DNA of 64,000 nt from Fragilaria crotonensis. Taxonomy: Eukaryota > Bacillariophyta > Fragilariophyceae > Fragilariales > Fragilariaceae. The position numbers and the translations under genes were made by a program. The DNA is taken from contig JAKSYS010000234.1 of the NCBI GenBank assembly GCA_022925895.1, positions 1 through 64,000 of the forward strand, in the 5' to 3' direction. Of this stretch, positions 1-10,519 are shown piece after piece (position 1 is the stretch's first letter; every line of letters begins with the position of its first letter). The notes under the pieces were generated by a model. The model did no database searches, was not told the DNA's origin, and saw only the letters and a list, made by a program, of their open reading frames with translations.

Positions 1-1446
1 GGGTTTACGGAACCTTCATATGAACAAAGAATGTTGAAAGGACCTTCTTCTCCAGAAGAAGCCTGCATCCAAATCTTATTCGTGCGAAGCAACCTTGTTT
101 ACTAGATGTCGTTTTCTACTTAAGTCATCGAAGAAGTCGTTCACATAAAAGTCCGGTCTGGTACATGTTGAACTCCGACCCAAGGCAGAATTTTTACATG
201 TGTCACTCCTAAACCTTATTCTCATTTCTTCTGCGTCCAAAGAAATTTGCATAATGTTGTTTGCTGGAAGTATTATAAGGATTTTGCCTCTCAGAACAAT
301 CGTTGGAGTGTGACTGGCTGGCAAGCTTGATGGGATTCTGTACGGAAGACGACCTACAAGATGCGATGAAATAACGTTGAATCAATTCTTTCAAGTTTCC
401 AGTAACTCCTGAACAGACCACAGACAACGGTTAAGAAGGAATGCCGCAAATCCCTGGTCATAAGGGTATAGAAGTGCTAAGGCTTAGTATTGTACTAACC
501 GCATCCCACCACTCTGTCCAACTCACTTGACGCTATGTGTCGAGTAGTGCAAATGCAATATTGCCATTACCAAGAGAATTGCATTCCGTTCTTCGGTATT
601 CGCATACGTGCTTCATCATGGATGATTGTGGTCCTCCCCCTGAGCGTGCGCGCTTGCTGTATGGAAGGAGATTACTGACTGAGTGAGTTATATCATGACT
701 TTGGACACCCAGATAGGCCTGACCGTCAACAAAGGATTTAGCCCAGGCTTACAATGACCTTTAGAATGACCCTCCTAGCAGAGTCAGATGTGTTCCTAGC
801 CATTCATCTCACTCTTTTTACAATTGATCAAGTCGCAAGCTATTACTACTAGCTAGTAGTGATTAGTTGTAGTAATGCCTAGTGTCAATCCTCTGCTGCA
901 AGGGCAGCCAGGTGCACTGCACTTGCAATTGATTTAATCCAATATAGCCATGGCCAATGTCAGGAGTTGCAATGCCTAATAGTAGGCATGCCAATAAATG
1001 CTCATTACAAACATCTTTTGTCTCATTGGCCTTTGGGTCTGATTGACCAAACAAAAGTGGCCATTGTAACTTACAAGGGGTTAAAGAAGAGTGGGATCGA
1101 ACTATCAAAAAGTTTACTTGTCACAAACGTCATAATGGCTGCAACATTTTTTCATTGAATAATTTTTTACTGCTATGCCAGCTTTTGTACCAAAGCTACG
1201 TACATCTTTTCTCTGCAATGCACTCACTCTGATTTGGCACATGGTCTACAATGGCATGCCTGACTCAATGAGGGGAAAAGTCAGGGCTCTCATCGCAGAA
1301 ATACAGTGCGAGTTATAAGCAAAAACAATCTAAAATTGTTTAACGTGCTGCCGCTATCCTCACTGACAAGAAGAATCGACTCACACGACTTAACAGTACT
1401 CTGTGCGGGTACTGTCAAGGAGTAATTTGTAAGCTATCTTATGACC
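1..1446. other. Intergenic stretch, no gene recognised
   Basis: Only short overlapping ORFs (82 residues or fewer) without recognisable motifs occur here. The one structured item I could find is the LTR-like repeat at about 765-945, listed separately. The sequence is AT-rich and scattered with stop codons in all frames. Confidence 0.6.
765..945 (+). repeat. Solo LTR-like repeat related to the 53.64-kb LTR
   Basis: This stretch aligns by eye with 53640-53803: shared blocks include CACTCTTTTTA, AATTGATCAAGT, GCAAGCT and GCACTTGCAAT followed by TTTAAT. At 53.8 kb the same sequence runs into a primer-binding-site-like motif and a gag remnant, so that copy behaves as an LTR. Here no gag or pol sequence follows and the motif has decayed, so a solo LTR left by recombination is the simplest reading. 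Exact ends are uncertain. Confidence 0.5.
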
Positions 1447-2049
1447 TCAGCAAAGAGACATAAGAAAGACACATCCCACATCTATTCTCTCCAGGCATCC
1501 AGTGTATGGCGGATGGCTGTAATGGGGGAAAAAACTAAACTTGGAATCACAAGGTATCTCTCGGGACTGTCCGATGACAGTTGTGGATTGCATCCCGGTA
1601 GTAGTTGTAGATTGCACTGTTGCAGTTTTCACCGTGGTAATGGGTTGCACGGTAGTAGTTTTCACGGTAGTAGTTTTCACTGTAGTAGTTTTCACGGTAG
1701 GAATAGATTGCACGGTAGTAAATGGAACAGTAGGAGGTTGTACGTCCACGGTAGGAGTTTGCACTGTTGAGTAAAAATCTGTCGTCGGGAAAAGCACTGG
1801 AGGTTCATGGATCATCCGAGCATACGGAGGAAACAAGATCGAGGAATTTTTCACGTCGTAGAAAGAATACTGGGTTTGCATGTAGGACACGGACCATGGC
1901 TGCAAAAAGGTGTCATCAAACCTTCGAATTTTTCTTTCGATCTTCTGCTTCTTCTTCAATGCCTTATTGCTTGACTGTTGTTTGCTGTTGATGAGGAGTG
2001 AGTCAGGAGGAGAACGGAGGTGAGAGGGCTCGGAGGCCCCCTCCTTCAT
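1447..2049 (-). CDS. Hypothetical protein with Thr-Val repeats
   Basis: A 200-residue ORF of unknown function. Residues 1-100 are ordinary mixed sequence with a basic stretch (KKKQKIERKIRR, about residues 33-44). Residues about 95-155 are a degenerate repeat of TTVK/TTVQ units (TVKTTTVKTTTVKTTTVQ), encoded by a 15-bp-like tandem repeat. The tail (about 160-200) has several Cys. There is no signal peptide or membrane segment. Two plus-strand ORFs over the same repeat also stay open because the repeat lacks stops, so being open is weak evidence here. The upstream half, which is not repetitive, is the better argument that it is coding. Confidence 0.35.
   Translation of the reverse strand: MKEGASEPSHLRSPPDSLLINSKQQSSNKALKKKQKIERKIRRFDDTFLQPWSVSYMQTQYSFYDVKNSSILFPPYARMIHEPPVLFPTTDFYSTVQTPTVDVQPPTVPFTTVQSIPTVKTTTVKTTTVKTTTVQPITTVKTATVQSTTTTGMQSTTVIGQSREIPCDSKFSFFPHYSHPPYTGCLERIDVGCVFLMSLC
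1606..1765. repeat. Degenerate short tandem repeat (CACGGTAGTAGTTTT type)
   Basis: The plus strand repeats units such as CACGGTAGTAGTTTT at roughly 15-bp spacing with substitutions (CACTGTAGTAGTTTT, CACGGTAGGAATAGATTG). It keeps all frames open locally and encodes the Thr-Val repeats of the minus-strand ORF. Confidence 0.7.
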
Positions 2050-3474
2050 GTTGTTTGTTGTGCTCTTCTTGGCCGTAGAAAAGGTACTAGAAATTCTTGT
2101 AGGCGCTTCGTACTTTGACCTGAGTAAAAATTCTGAGAGTTATAAGCAGACTGTCAAGTACAACTGCACTTCAAGACCACTAAAGATTTGCTGTGGTACA
2201 TATAAATGAGGAAGAGATTTGCCATACAACAAATCTTTTTCTGTAGGGGCAAAGAAATTTCCCACATCATTGGTTCAAAGCCCTTTTTAGGTGGTAGTGA
2301 ATTGAAACCTATGCCGCACAGGACTACAATGCGGTCATTGTACTGTGCTACTGTGAGGTCATCCATCAAAATGAGAAACACGCTGCACTGTGCTGTCTGG
2401 TCTCTTTTTTTTAAAGTACATGACTGAAGAGCTGGAATGTGTGGTTCTAACTTGTCACATGACACGTTTGACAAGTTTGTCTTTTGTATGATCAAGGCAC
2501 CGGAGTAACAGCAGCTTATAATTTCTCAGAACACACTATTTGTGAAACCTTCCTACAGTTATTTTTTACCGTAGCACGTACCACATCATAGTAGGATTAG
2601 AGCATCATCTACAGTGATTGTCTGAAGTCTTGCTCACATTAGTATCATAGTACCAGTTAAAAATGGCTTTGAACCCTTTAAAAAATGGAGCCTCAAAATG
2701 GTGTAATTTTCATGACCTCTATACAAGAAGGTACTCAATATCATTTTAATTGCTGCCACACATACAGCAATGAGGAGCCACTTTCCTTTGCTGTGGAAAA
2801 CAGGCATTTTGGAAGCCAGGGTTCTGCTAATGATTGCAAGAAATATAGATGGCAGCTTAACTATAGTTCCCGTGCCATGTAGTACTTCACATGATGAATT
2901 ACATTACCTATTGGCAAATTTTGCTGAATGGAGTAAAAAACTCAATGGACAAATATTCAGGTACACATATAAATGATCAAAATGCTTAGAGTCATTAAAA
3001 CCGGAAAGACGCTTGTAAAAGCAGCATCATCTTCATGAATTCTTTGTCCAGTATAGAAATGATTCAACCATGTGGTGACATTAAGCATGATCAACACGTG
3101 AGGCACTTGAAGTTAATTGCATTTCATCAGATTGTCATTGGGAACTTTTTAGTTCTGCATGGTGGTTTTAATGGCTCAAAGCCATTTTTGACTGGAACCT
3201 GATACAATAGTACTGGCGTACTGTTGGTTAAATCACTGTGACACCTTTTCATTTGCTAGAACAGAAGCAGGAAACTACCCTTTCGGCATGGCCTGAGGGC
3301 AAATCCGTAAGTACAGCATTCACCAGCATAGACAGTAGAATACCATGCTCGTCAGCAGCCTCAAGATCCAAAAATGTTTCATTCAGCATTCGATGTAGTA
3401 AATCGTGCACCACGACCTCAAATTGACCCATGATTCCGGAAAATTCAATAGCAAAGGGAGAAGAATCAGCCATC
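2050..3474. other. Intergenic stretch with a possible C-terminal extension of the next gene
   Basis: No independent gene is recognised. One observation: directly beyond the stop of the chromatin gene at 3475, the next minus-strand frame stays open from 3527 to 3249 and reads as ordinary globular protein, with segments such as GKMLSDEMADSSPFA and LNETFLDLEAADEHG. It may be a real C-terminal part cut off by a one-base shift near 3500. The remainder (2050-3240) shows nothing I can name. Confidence 0.4.
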
Positions 3475-6400
3475 TCATCCGATAACATCTTCCCACGATG
3501 GCGCAAGGCCACTGCTACACAGTGCATTCAGAAGGAATTCATCAGGCAGTGCTCCAGTTTTGACAATCTTACTAACAAACTCAACACAACAGGTGACCTC
3601 AGGTCCCTGATATCCAGAGATCTCCTCAAGGTACTCCGCATTCTCCTGATGTACAGATTTTGCATGGGACAGTTGTTCTGCAGCTGGGAGAAAAGAGTAG
3701 TTCCTCCGGATCCTTATACGCTCGTATTTGGGGCCATAGTTGATGAAAAGCTCCACCATGGACCCATCCGCAGGTAGTGTCAAATCACTGACCCTCGCAT
3801 CCAGCATGTAGTGCAGTACACCCTCTGGATCATGCGCCGCGTACACTGAGGGATTATCCTTCACTTTACACTCGTTCATGTATGGCAGGATACGCCGTGC
3901 TGCAATTTCGTGCAGCTCACCAGTCCAATCATCCGTTATGTCCAATTGATGTGATGCGGGAGTTTGGCCTGCATCAAACGTCCACTCCTCACATTTCAAA
4001 CCCATGATGAAGTTCTTCACCAAAAAGACGCACTCTTCCTTCAAATCCTCCTTTCGTAATGGGGCATAAACCCCCAGATCCAACATTTCGCCCTTCCTGA
4101 GTTTCAAGCTGGTGCGAAGTGGAACCAGAGAGGTGCATTGGACAAACACCCCCAACCCGGCATTGAGAATAGTGGACTGTCGAACTGAGAAAACAAGACG
4201 AAATCCATTCCAAACCAATGTCAGTCGTGGCATTTCCTTGCCACCAGGACCTGGAACCACATCCTCTATGCGCATGTCTGGTGTCAGCCATCTACGAACT
4301 GATGAAGAGACAGCGGAATCCTTGAGGAGAGATGACCCATGTTTGGAAGCATATGCCAAGTATCCACCAAGAGCCCACTCCAGGGACATCCTTTTGATTG
4401 GTTTGAAGTCCAATTCATAAGAGGGCTTCGATTTGACTATGTCATCAAAGGACTCATCATTATAAGTCACTGTAAACCATAGGTAATCCTTATCCAGCTT
4501 GTCGCGCTCACACCCAGTGATACTTCCGTAGATCACTTTTTTTCTGCCATCGGCATCTGTCCATTCATGATAGTATTCCTTTCCTACGAGAAAATGCCCG
4601 TCGTCGTTCCACAGCAATGAGCCCCCAACATGTGTCTCAAACTCAACCTGGGCAGCTTTGGCATCCTGAATTTCTCCCCTACAACGATTCAACGCCTGCT
4701 CGAACGAATGGAATTCATCTCCGCATGGTGCAATGATCGTTAAAATGTGTCCTGTCCCCGTTGCAAACATCCAGCCTGGGGGGAAACCTGGTGCAGGCTG
4801 TTTCTTCAAATCTTTGTTAATAAAACCGCACATCTGTAACTCAAGACCAAGGAGTGCGCAAGAGAAGGAATTAGGATTGTCGTTGTCCATGAAATGTGAC
4901 CAAGACGCCAAGCAACTTACCTTCCAAACGCAGCATTCGGTCTCTTCGACAAAACCGTTTCTATTGTTGGTACAACTATTGCAGCGCATACAGTCTTCCT
5001 TTTTGCACGCACTACATTTCTTACATCGCTTCCGATACAGTTCTGCGAGGGTGTACCCGACTTGACCGTTCTTGTCGTTTTGCAAAAGAAGCGTCTGCGG
5101 CTGGACCACTTTCATGCGCTTCGACGCCGGCGGAACGGACATGGATTGCCTTTTGGGAGGATACTTTTTCGAGCTCTTAAGGAATCCAGCTTCGGTGTAG
5201 ATATTGCCGTCAGGGTGGTCGTCCGACGTGTCAGCAATACCGTCGAGAAAGTCGCCGTCGTCAAATTGAACTGCATATGTAACGTTGCCCGACTCGTCCT
5301 CTTTCCTGTCGGAGATTTCACCCCAATAATATTCACCATTGGTGAACTTGCAGAATACTCGGGATCCGACCTCTTTTGTGGCGGAGAGTGTCCGCTTCTT
5401 GAGTGATGATGCGCTCTTTGACTTTTCGTCAGACACTCTACGACGCTTCTTCGTCTGGGGTGGTACTACCTTTCGTTTACCATTGCGTTGTTCGATGCTC
5501 TCTTCTGCACAACCTTCTCCAATGTGATTGAAAAAATCAATCTTCAAATTGACTTTGCGCTCGAATGATTTGCGATGTCGACGGAATGCAGCATCCAGCA
5601 GGTCAAACGATTTTCCCGACGGACTGATCAGGACGAGTCCGATAGGAAGTGTGACGACGGTCGATGTTGCATCGGTCGATTGGAAGTAGAACCTCCAACC
5701 GTAGGGAAATCCAACAGCTGGTTGTGCCTTTTCCTCCACGTCAACTTCAAGGCACATCTGTGGGTGGTCGGTAACAAAATTGAGATAAAGAAGCGGTCGG
5801 AGACAGTCATATCGCGCGCGCGAGTTGAAACGACAAACAAACGTACCTTGCGGAAGCAAACACCTCGCGGTTCGGATGGATTCTTCCCGGCACGGACACA
5901 GGTCATGCACTTTCCGCATTCTGGTCTCACACACAACAAACATGTTCCACATTTCTCCAAAAACAAATCGACGGGCGTTTTCGGTTTCGCAACTGGACTG
6001 ACATTGGTACCTTCGCCGCCATTCTCACTGCTGGATGTAGTTTGGACAATGATATTGCCATTGTCATCCAAATTGTATTCGATCAAATGACGCGGGCGCT
6101 CAGGAGGCGGCAGGTTATCGTATGTCTGTAGCCACTTCGTCAGGTACTCTTCTTCGGTTATCATGTCCTTGCCCGATATTCCATCTGCGACGTCTTCATC
6201 GTCAAACCACACCTGATAGGTGATGGGTGGGACAACACCGTTTGATGCGGGGTTCTGCTTTTCGACGGAAGGAAGTGAAGCGCTTGAAACCTTGGTAATG
6301 ATTCCCCAATAATACATGCTGTTGCCAGGAAATTGGGCATAGACTCGTTGACCGACAAAGGCATTGCGATTACTCACTGTCGTGGGACTACTCCTTGCAT

Positions 6401-7601
6401 CAACGGTCGTATTTCCCGTGTCGAGCTTTTCCTGAGAAATCGTCGGGGTGGCCAACAAGATGTGTTTTGGAGCACCAACAGGGGCTTGAGTTGCGGTCGC
6501 TTTCAACGGACGGGACGCAGCTTTTGGTTTGCGATTTTTGGCATTGGAGCCTCCACGAGCCTTGGTCGTAGTAGGCAAGGAATGTGTTGCTGCTGCTTCA
6601 TTGAACGCAACCATGATATTGCTACCGGAAGGACTCGTAGGTGATAGCGTCGTCGCCGCCGTCGCTGGATCGGTGGTGCTCATCGTCGGAGGAGAAGCCG
6701 TTGTAGACTTTTTCGGTGTTTTTTTGCGTCGGGCATTGATCGTCGAGGTATCATTCCAAACATTCGAGTTTCCAAGAAGCGAACTACCGGTAGTCAAATT
6801 GGAATCATCTGTTGGCATACGTGCTGCAGCAGAATTGGTAGTTGGCGTTGTTGGCGTTGCAGTGATATCATCGTCATCATGATGATAAGGATTGGCTTTC
6901 CCGGGATCACTGGTGTGTGTCATTGTTTGATGCATTGTTGTTGTTGATAAAGGCTTCATACTCGATCCACCATTCGTCACATCGACTTTTTTAGTCGTAA
7001 GGAATGTTATACAAGATTTGGTGGCGCATTTCGGAGCAAATCGTATCGTATTGTGCCTCGCGTCATTGTTGTTGCTGTTGTTTCTGTCAAGCGTCGTCGT
7101 CGTTGTTGTTGTTGATAAAACAGTCGACGCACTTGGTGGTGTTGGTATCGCAGTCGCATTCAGAGTTGATTCTGGGAGTATAGGTTGATCCATACTCTTT
7201 GTACCGTTTGTGGATGAATGTGATGACGGTACTGGTACTAATAACGGATCTGATTTGGGAACCGAAGCGACGCCTGCGCGGACGCTGCTTGCGCGGACCG
7301 GAGCCACAAGAATAGGAGGAGGACTATTCGTACATGTCTGTTCATGATCAAATGCTTCCTCGAACGTAGGGAATGTAGCAATCCGGCAAACATCACATCG
7401 GAATTCGATAATTCCATCATCGCCATGATCATCATTGCAGTTATCCACACGACCATTCGTTGGAAATTCGGCCACGGTTCGTACCGTTTCCATGGTTCTC
7501 TTCTGGAAATATCGCAGTCGGCAAAGTCCAAGTTTTGTGTGAGTGAGATGCAATATGCAATCAAGTATCGTCGATAGATTCCGAATCAACGAGTCATTCA
7601 C
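3475..7601 (-). CDS. Multi-domain chromatin protein: Tudor-CXXC-MBD-like repeat plus SET-like end
   Basis: Three exons (7601-5847, 5757-4921, 4833-3475), both junctions phase 0; about 1,316 residues. Order: a CxxC...HxxxC finger near residue 70 (FRCDVC...HEQTC), a long Thr/Ser-rich linker, Tudor-like 1 (VYAQFPGNSMYYWGIITKV), CXXC finger 1 (CGTCLLCVRPECGKCMTC), MBD-like 1 (GFPYGWRFYF...SPSGKSFD), Tudor-like 2 (VFCKFTNGEYYWGEI), CXXC finger 2 (CKKCSACKKEDCMRCNSC), MBD-like 2 (GFPPGWMF...APCGDEFHSFEQA), Tudor-like 3 (YYHEW...VIYGSITG), then a region ending ELFINYGPKYERIRIRRNYS that resembles a diatom SET domain. CXXC fingers bind unmethylated CpG and SET domains methylate lysines, so a nuclear CpG-guided histone-modifying or reader role is inferred. 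Canonical SET catalytic residues are not all evident. The start could instead be the Met at 7493. Confidence 0.75.
4834..4920 (-). other. Intron 2 of the CXXC/SET-like gene (87 nt, no stop codon)
   Basis: The donor is AAG|GTAAGT and the acceptor GTTACAG|ATG. It is 29 codons long without a stop, so an ORF caller reads through it. Splicing gives CCVWKMC, completing the second CXXC finger exactly as intron 1 does for the first, and removes an insertion that would split finger from MBD-like domain. Confidence 0.8.
5758..5846 (-). other. Intron 1 of the CXXC/SET-like gene (89 nt)
   Basis: The donor is AAG|GTACGT and the acceptor CCCACAG|ATG. Splicing joins GVCFRK to MCLEVDV in frame. The join supplies the last Cys of the first CXXC finger in the family spacing C-x4-C (CFRKMC), which is strong independent support. 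The two flanking ORFs overlap but are in different frames. Confidence 0.85.
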
Positions 7602-10519
7602 ACAAAAGACAGTGCTGGTTTATTCCTTGTCAGCATGCAAAGCGACGCAACAGCGCCAGGCGATGACTTGACTTGCAAAAGCAGCAGCAAAGGAAAAGCG
7701 TAGTCTTGTCCTGCCTTCGGAAGATATCTCTTGCACGCTTGACGAGCAATGCTACAGGCACTGCATGCGCTGTATGTGTCGTATAAACGTGCGAGATGAG
7801 TTTAAGTACGGACGATACGGTACGAAATCTGACACTCCAGTAGTAGGCAAAATATTGGCATTTCCTACTCTGGTATGCAAAGTACCGTCCAACTGCTGGT
7901 CGTACGGTTACGTGTGACCGTTACACATGAAAGTCATTTGTGTTAGCGATTCATATAGTCGGCGTGTCAACTAGCCGTTATATATATCTTACGAACTTCT
8001 TGTTCAACTCCTCCTTTTTCATAAGTCGACAAGGTGGCAATGTTGTAGCGGCTTTGATTCAAAAGTATGACACAGTAATGGATAATGAGTGTCAACCAGT
8101 ACCTTTTCTTTGATTATTTACTTCACCCTGCCAAGAAGGTAAGAATCTGCTACTACCTATGAATTGGAACAGTTTATCAGACCCAGTAACGGGAAAGGAA
8201 AGCATCAAGAATGATTGAGAGGGGAAGTGACAGCAAGGATAATTCTCGGATTTTGTGTGATCTCGTTCTCCTCCCAAGTAATGAGCGCTGCCGCGCTCGA
8301 GGGTGTTGGTGGGAGATTGGGTGGTCCACAAATACCAAAGAACCGTATGTAATTGTTCACTTTGGCAGTGGTCGTGTTTGGATTGGTAGTGTTAGCAACA
8401 TAGACAGTTGGGTGTTGCAGACAGTGTTGAGGAATAGATGCTTTCTCAACAATAGACCTTGTACCTCTTTCCCCTTACAATGGATGACAGGCAAGAGTGC
8501 AATTGAAGTAATAAGAGTTTAAAGTATAAGTCCCAAACCCCTGATAGTTCTCTAAGCAACAGAATACTATGGAAACTGCTACATATGGTTCTGAATTTGT
8601 AGTGCTGTTCCCCGAGATGCTGGCCCGATACGAGTACTAGAACAGAGTGTTGCAAGGCATAGAACCATTATTGGCATGGGCGAATACGGAACAAGAGTCA
8701 GGGTCATATGGTGTCTCAGACAGGCAGTGGAGCATAAAACTCACAGAGTCAACCATCGAGATATCGGAGGGAATGAAAAGAATATAGCATCACCACCACA
8801 AACCAATTCGAACGACGGGAGGGAAAACGCCGGCATGTCACAGGATAACATTGTTGGTGAAAAGCACAGGTCTTATGGAAATCCTTGTTTGTTGTGACTT
8901 TGGATTACATCATGAATTGTCACATGTAGTCCTTGAAAGACTTGGCACCGAAAGTGATTGGCGCATGGTGGGAGGTCATGGTCTGCCCTGACGTGTGCGT
9001 GTACTGTGTGCGTGGAATACATGTGTCTTTTGGTTGGAGAACGAGGTGGCCTCGAGGGCCGTGACGTTCGGTGGATTCCAGGTGCTACTTTGATGCGGTG
9101 CGGTTTGTGCCTTCAGTGTGGTGGGCAACATCGGCATCGAAACGAGGGCCAGCAATCCTGCCGGTTGGTTTGGGGACATGGACTGGAAACCCTCGGAAGT
9201 GAGTACCAGCGGTTGCGTACTGATGGACGGGCGTTATATTATGTGAATAAAATCACACAGCAACTTTATGCAGCATACGAATCTCGGGCTTGTCTTGCTG
9301 TGTCTATAGAAATACCGTACAGTACTTCGTACCAGTATTCATTTGAGGTCATGACTCCCGTATCGGACGATGGTGCATGTGATGGCCAGCTCGATTCGAG
9401 GACATTTGCGACTGGCTCCATCAGTCGCACTTGGTGAATATGCCTTTGCTACAATAAATCCGACGCATAGGTGTCCATGTCTGTGGACTGTCGTTCGGAT
9501 GAGGATACGACATTCAATGGTACACGACATCACTCAGACTACATGTGTAGTTACATAATCTGAAAACTACCGGTACTCGTATAGTTATCTGGGGTTAGGA
9601 GTGTTCGAAAATGGGACATGATGACTCTAATTGTAGGTTCTTCGAAGTGTGAAATCTCGTGAATCAGAACTATGAAATGACCCTTCCCATGACCCATGAC
9701 CCAAAACACGTGCTCTCTGGACTTTGGCAAGTATGTATTGTAGTAGTAGGATATGGACAAACACACGCGGAGTGCCATATGGGTTATTGGAAACTCCGCA
9801 CGCAATCATAGTGCCTTTATTGCGCCGCCGCCTCCGCCGCTGCCTCCGCTGCCGCTTACGTAACAACAACAGAAAACCCCGTTGGTACAAGCCAAAAATA
9901 GGTGTGTGCCATTGTGGAATCATCTCCTACATTGTTGGACATCTTCTAGTTAGAGAGATAGTGAGAGATAGAGAGTTCGTACTTCTTCCGGCATTATCAT
10001 ACCAAGGAGCACCAATTTGGAAAGCGCACGTGACGAATTTGATATCTTGAACGGTGTGTTGTTCAGCGTTTGTGGACAGGTGTTTACATTGATACAAGAT
10101 TGTTGTTAGCAATACACACGTCTACGAGGTACCAGTAATCGGTACAACACGTCAACGCAACACCAAGGAGGACAATCTGTGCACAGCGTGAAAGTTTGGA
10201 GCGAAAGCGTACTATTGCTATACAAGGGACAGTACTCGGACATTATATCCTTACTGCAATAGGTGACACGTGAAAGGTGGTCCTTTGTTGTATTTCATTG
10301 ATCAATTTGGGCAGCGCTCTGTTCTCGGATCTCTGTTGGAATTGATTACAAAGAATTGTATCACACAAGTACTTGTCCCTGGAAGCTTGGAAGACCCTGT
10401 CACAGTACTGGACCCCTTCTGCAGTACCGACTACTACCTGCGACAAGTCTTGATCCTTGGTCCTGAAGTAATCAGCTACAGTTAGCGCTTAGCAAGTATC
10501 GTGAAGTATCTGTGCAACT
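7602..10519. other. Intergenic, possible Copia LTR edge, no clear gene
   Basis: No ORF shows a recognisable domain. The longest, 8958-9437 on the plus strand (159 residues, Cys-rich at its start), has no motif and no partner exon that I can find, so it is not called. At 8173-8185 the motif TTTATCAGACCCA follows a CA, as it does next to two Copia LTRs near 53 kb; a decayed LTR may therefore end near 8171. A Gly/Arg/Cys-coding CGC-rich run lies at about 9825-9860. Confidence 0.5.

Noticed and set aside
8958-9437. 159-residue plus-strand ORF, Cys-rich start
   Set aside because: No motif, no partner exon, no repeat or paralogue; length alone is weak evidence here.
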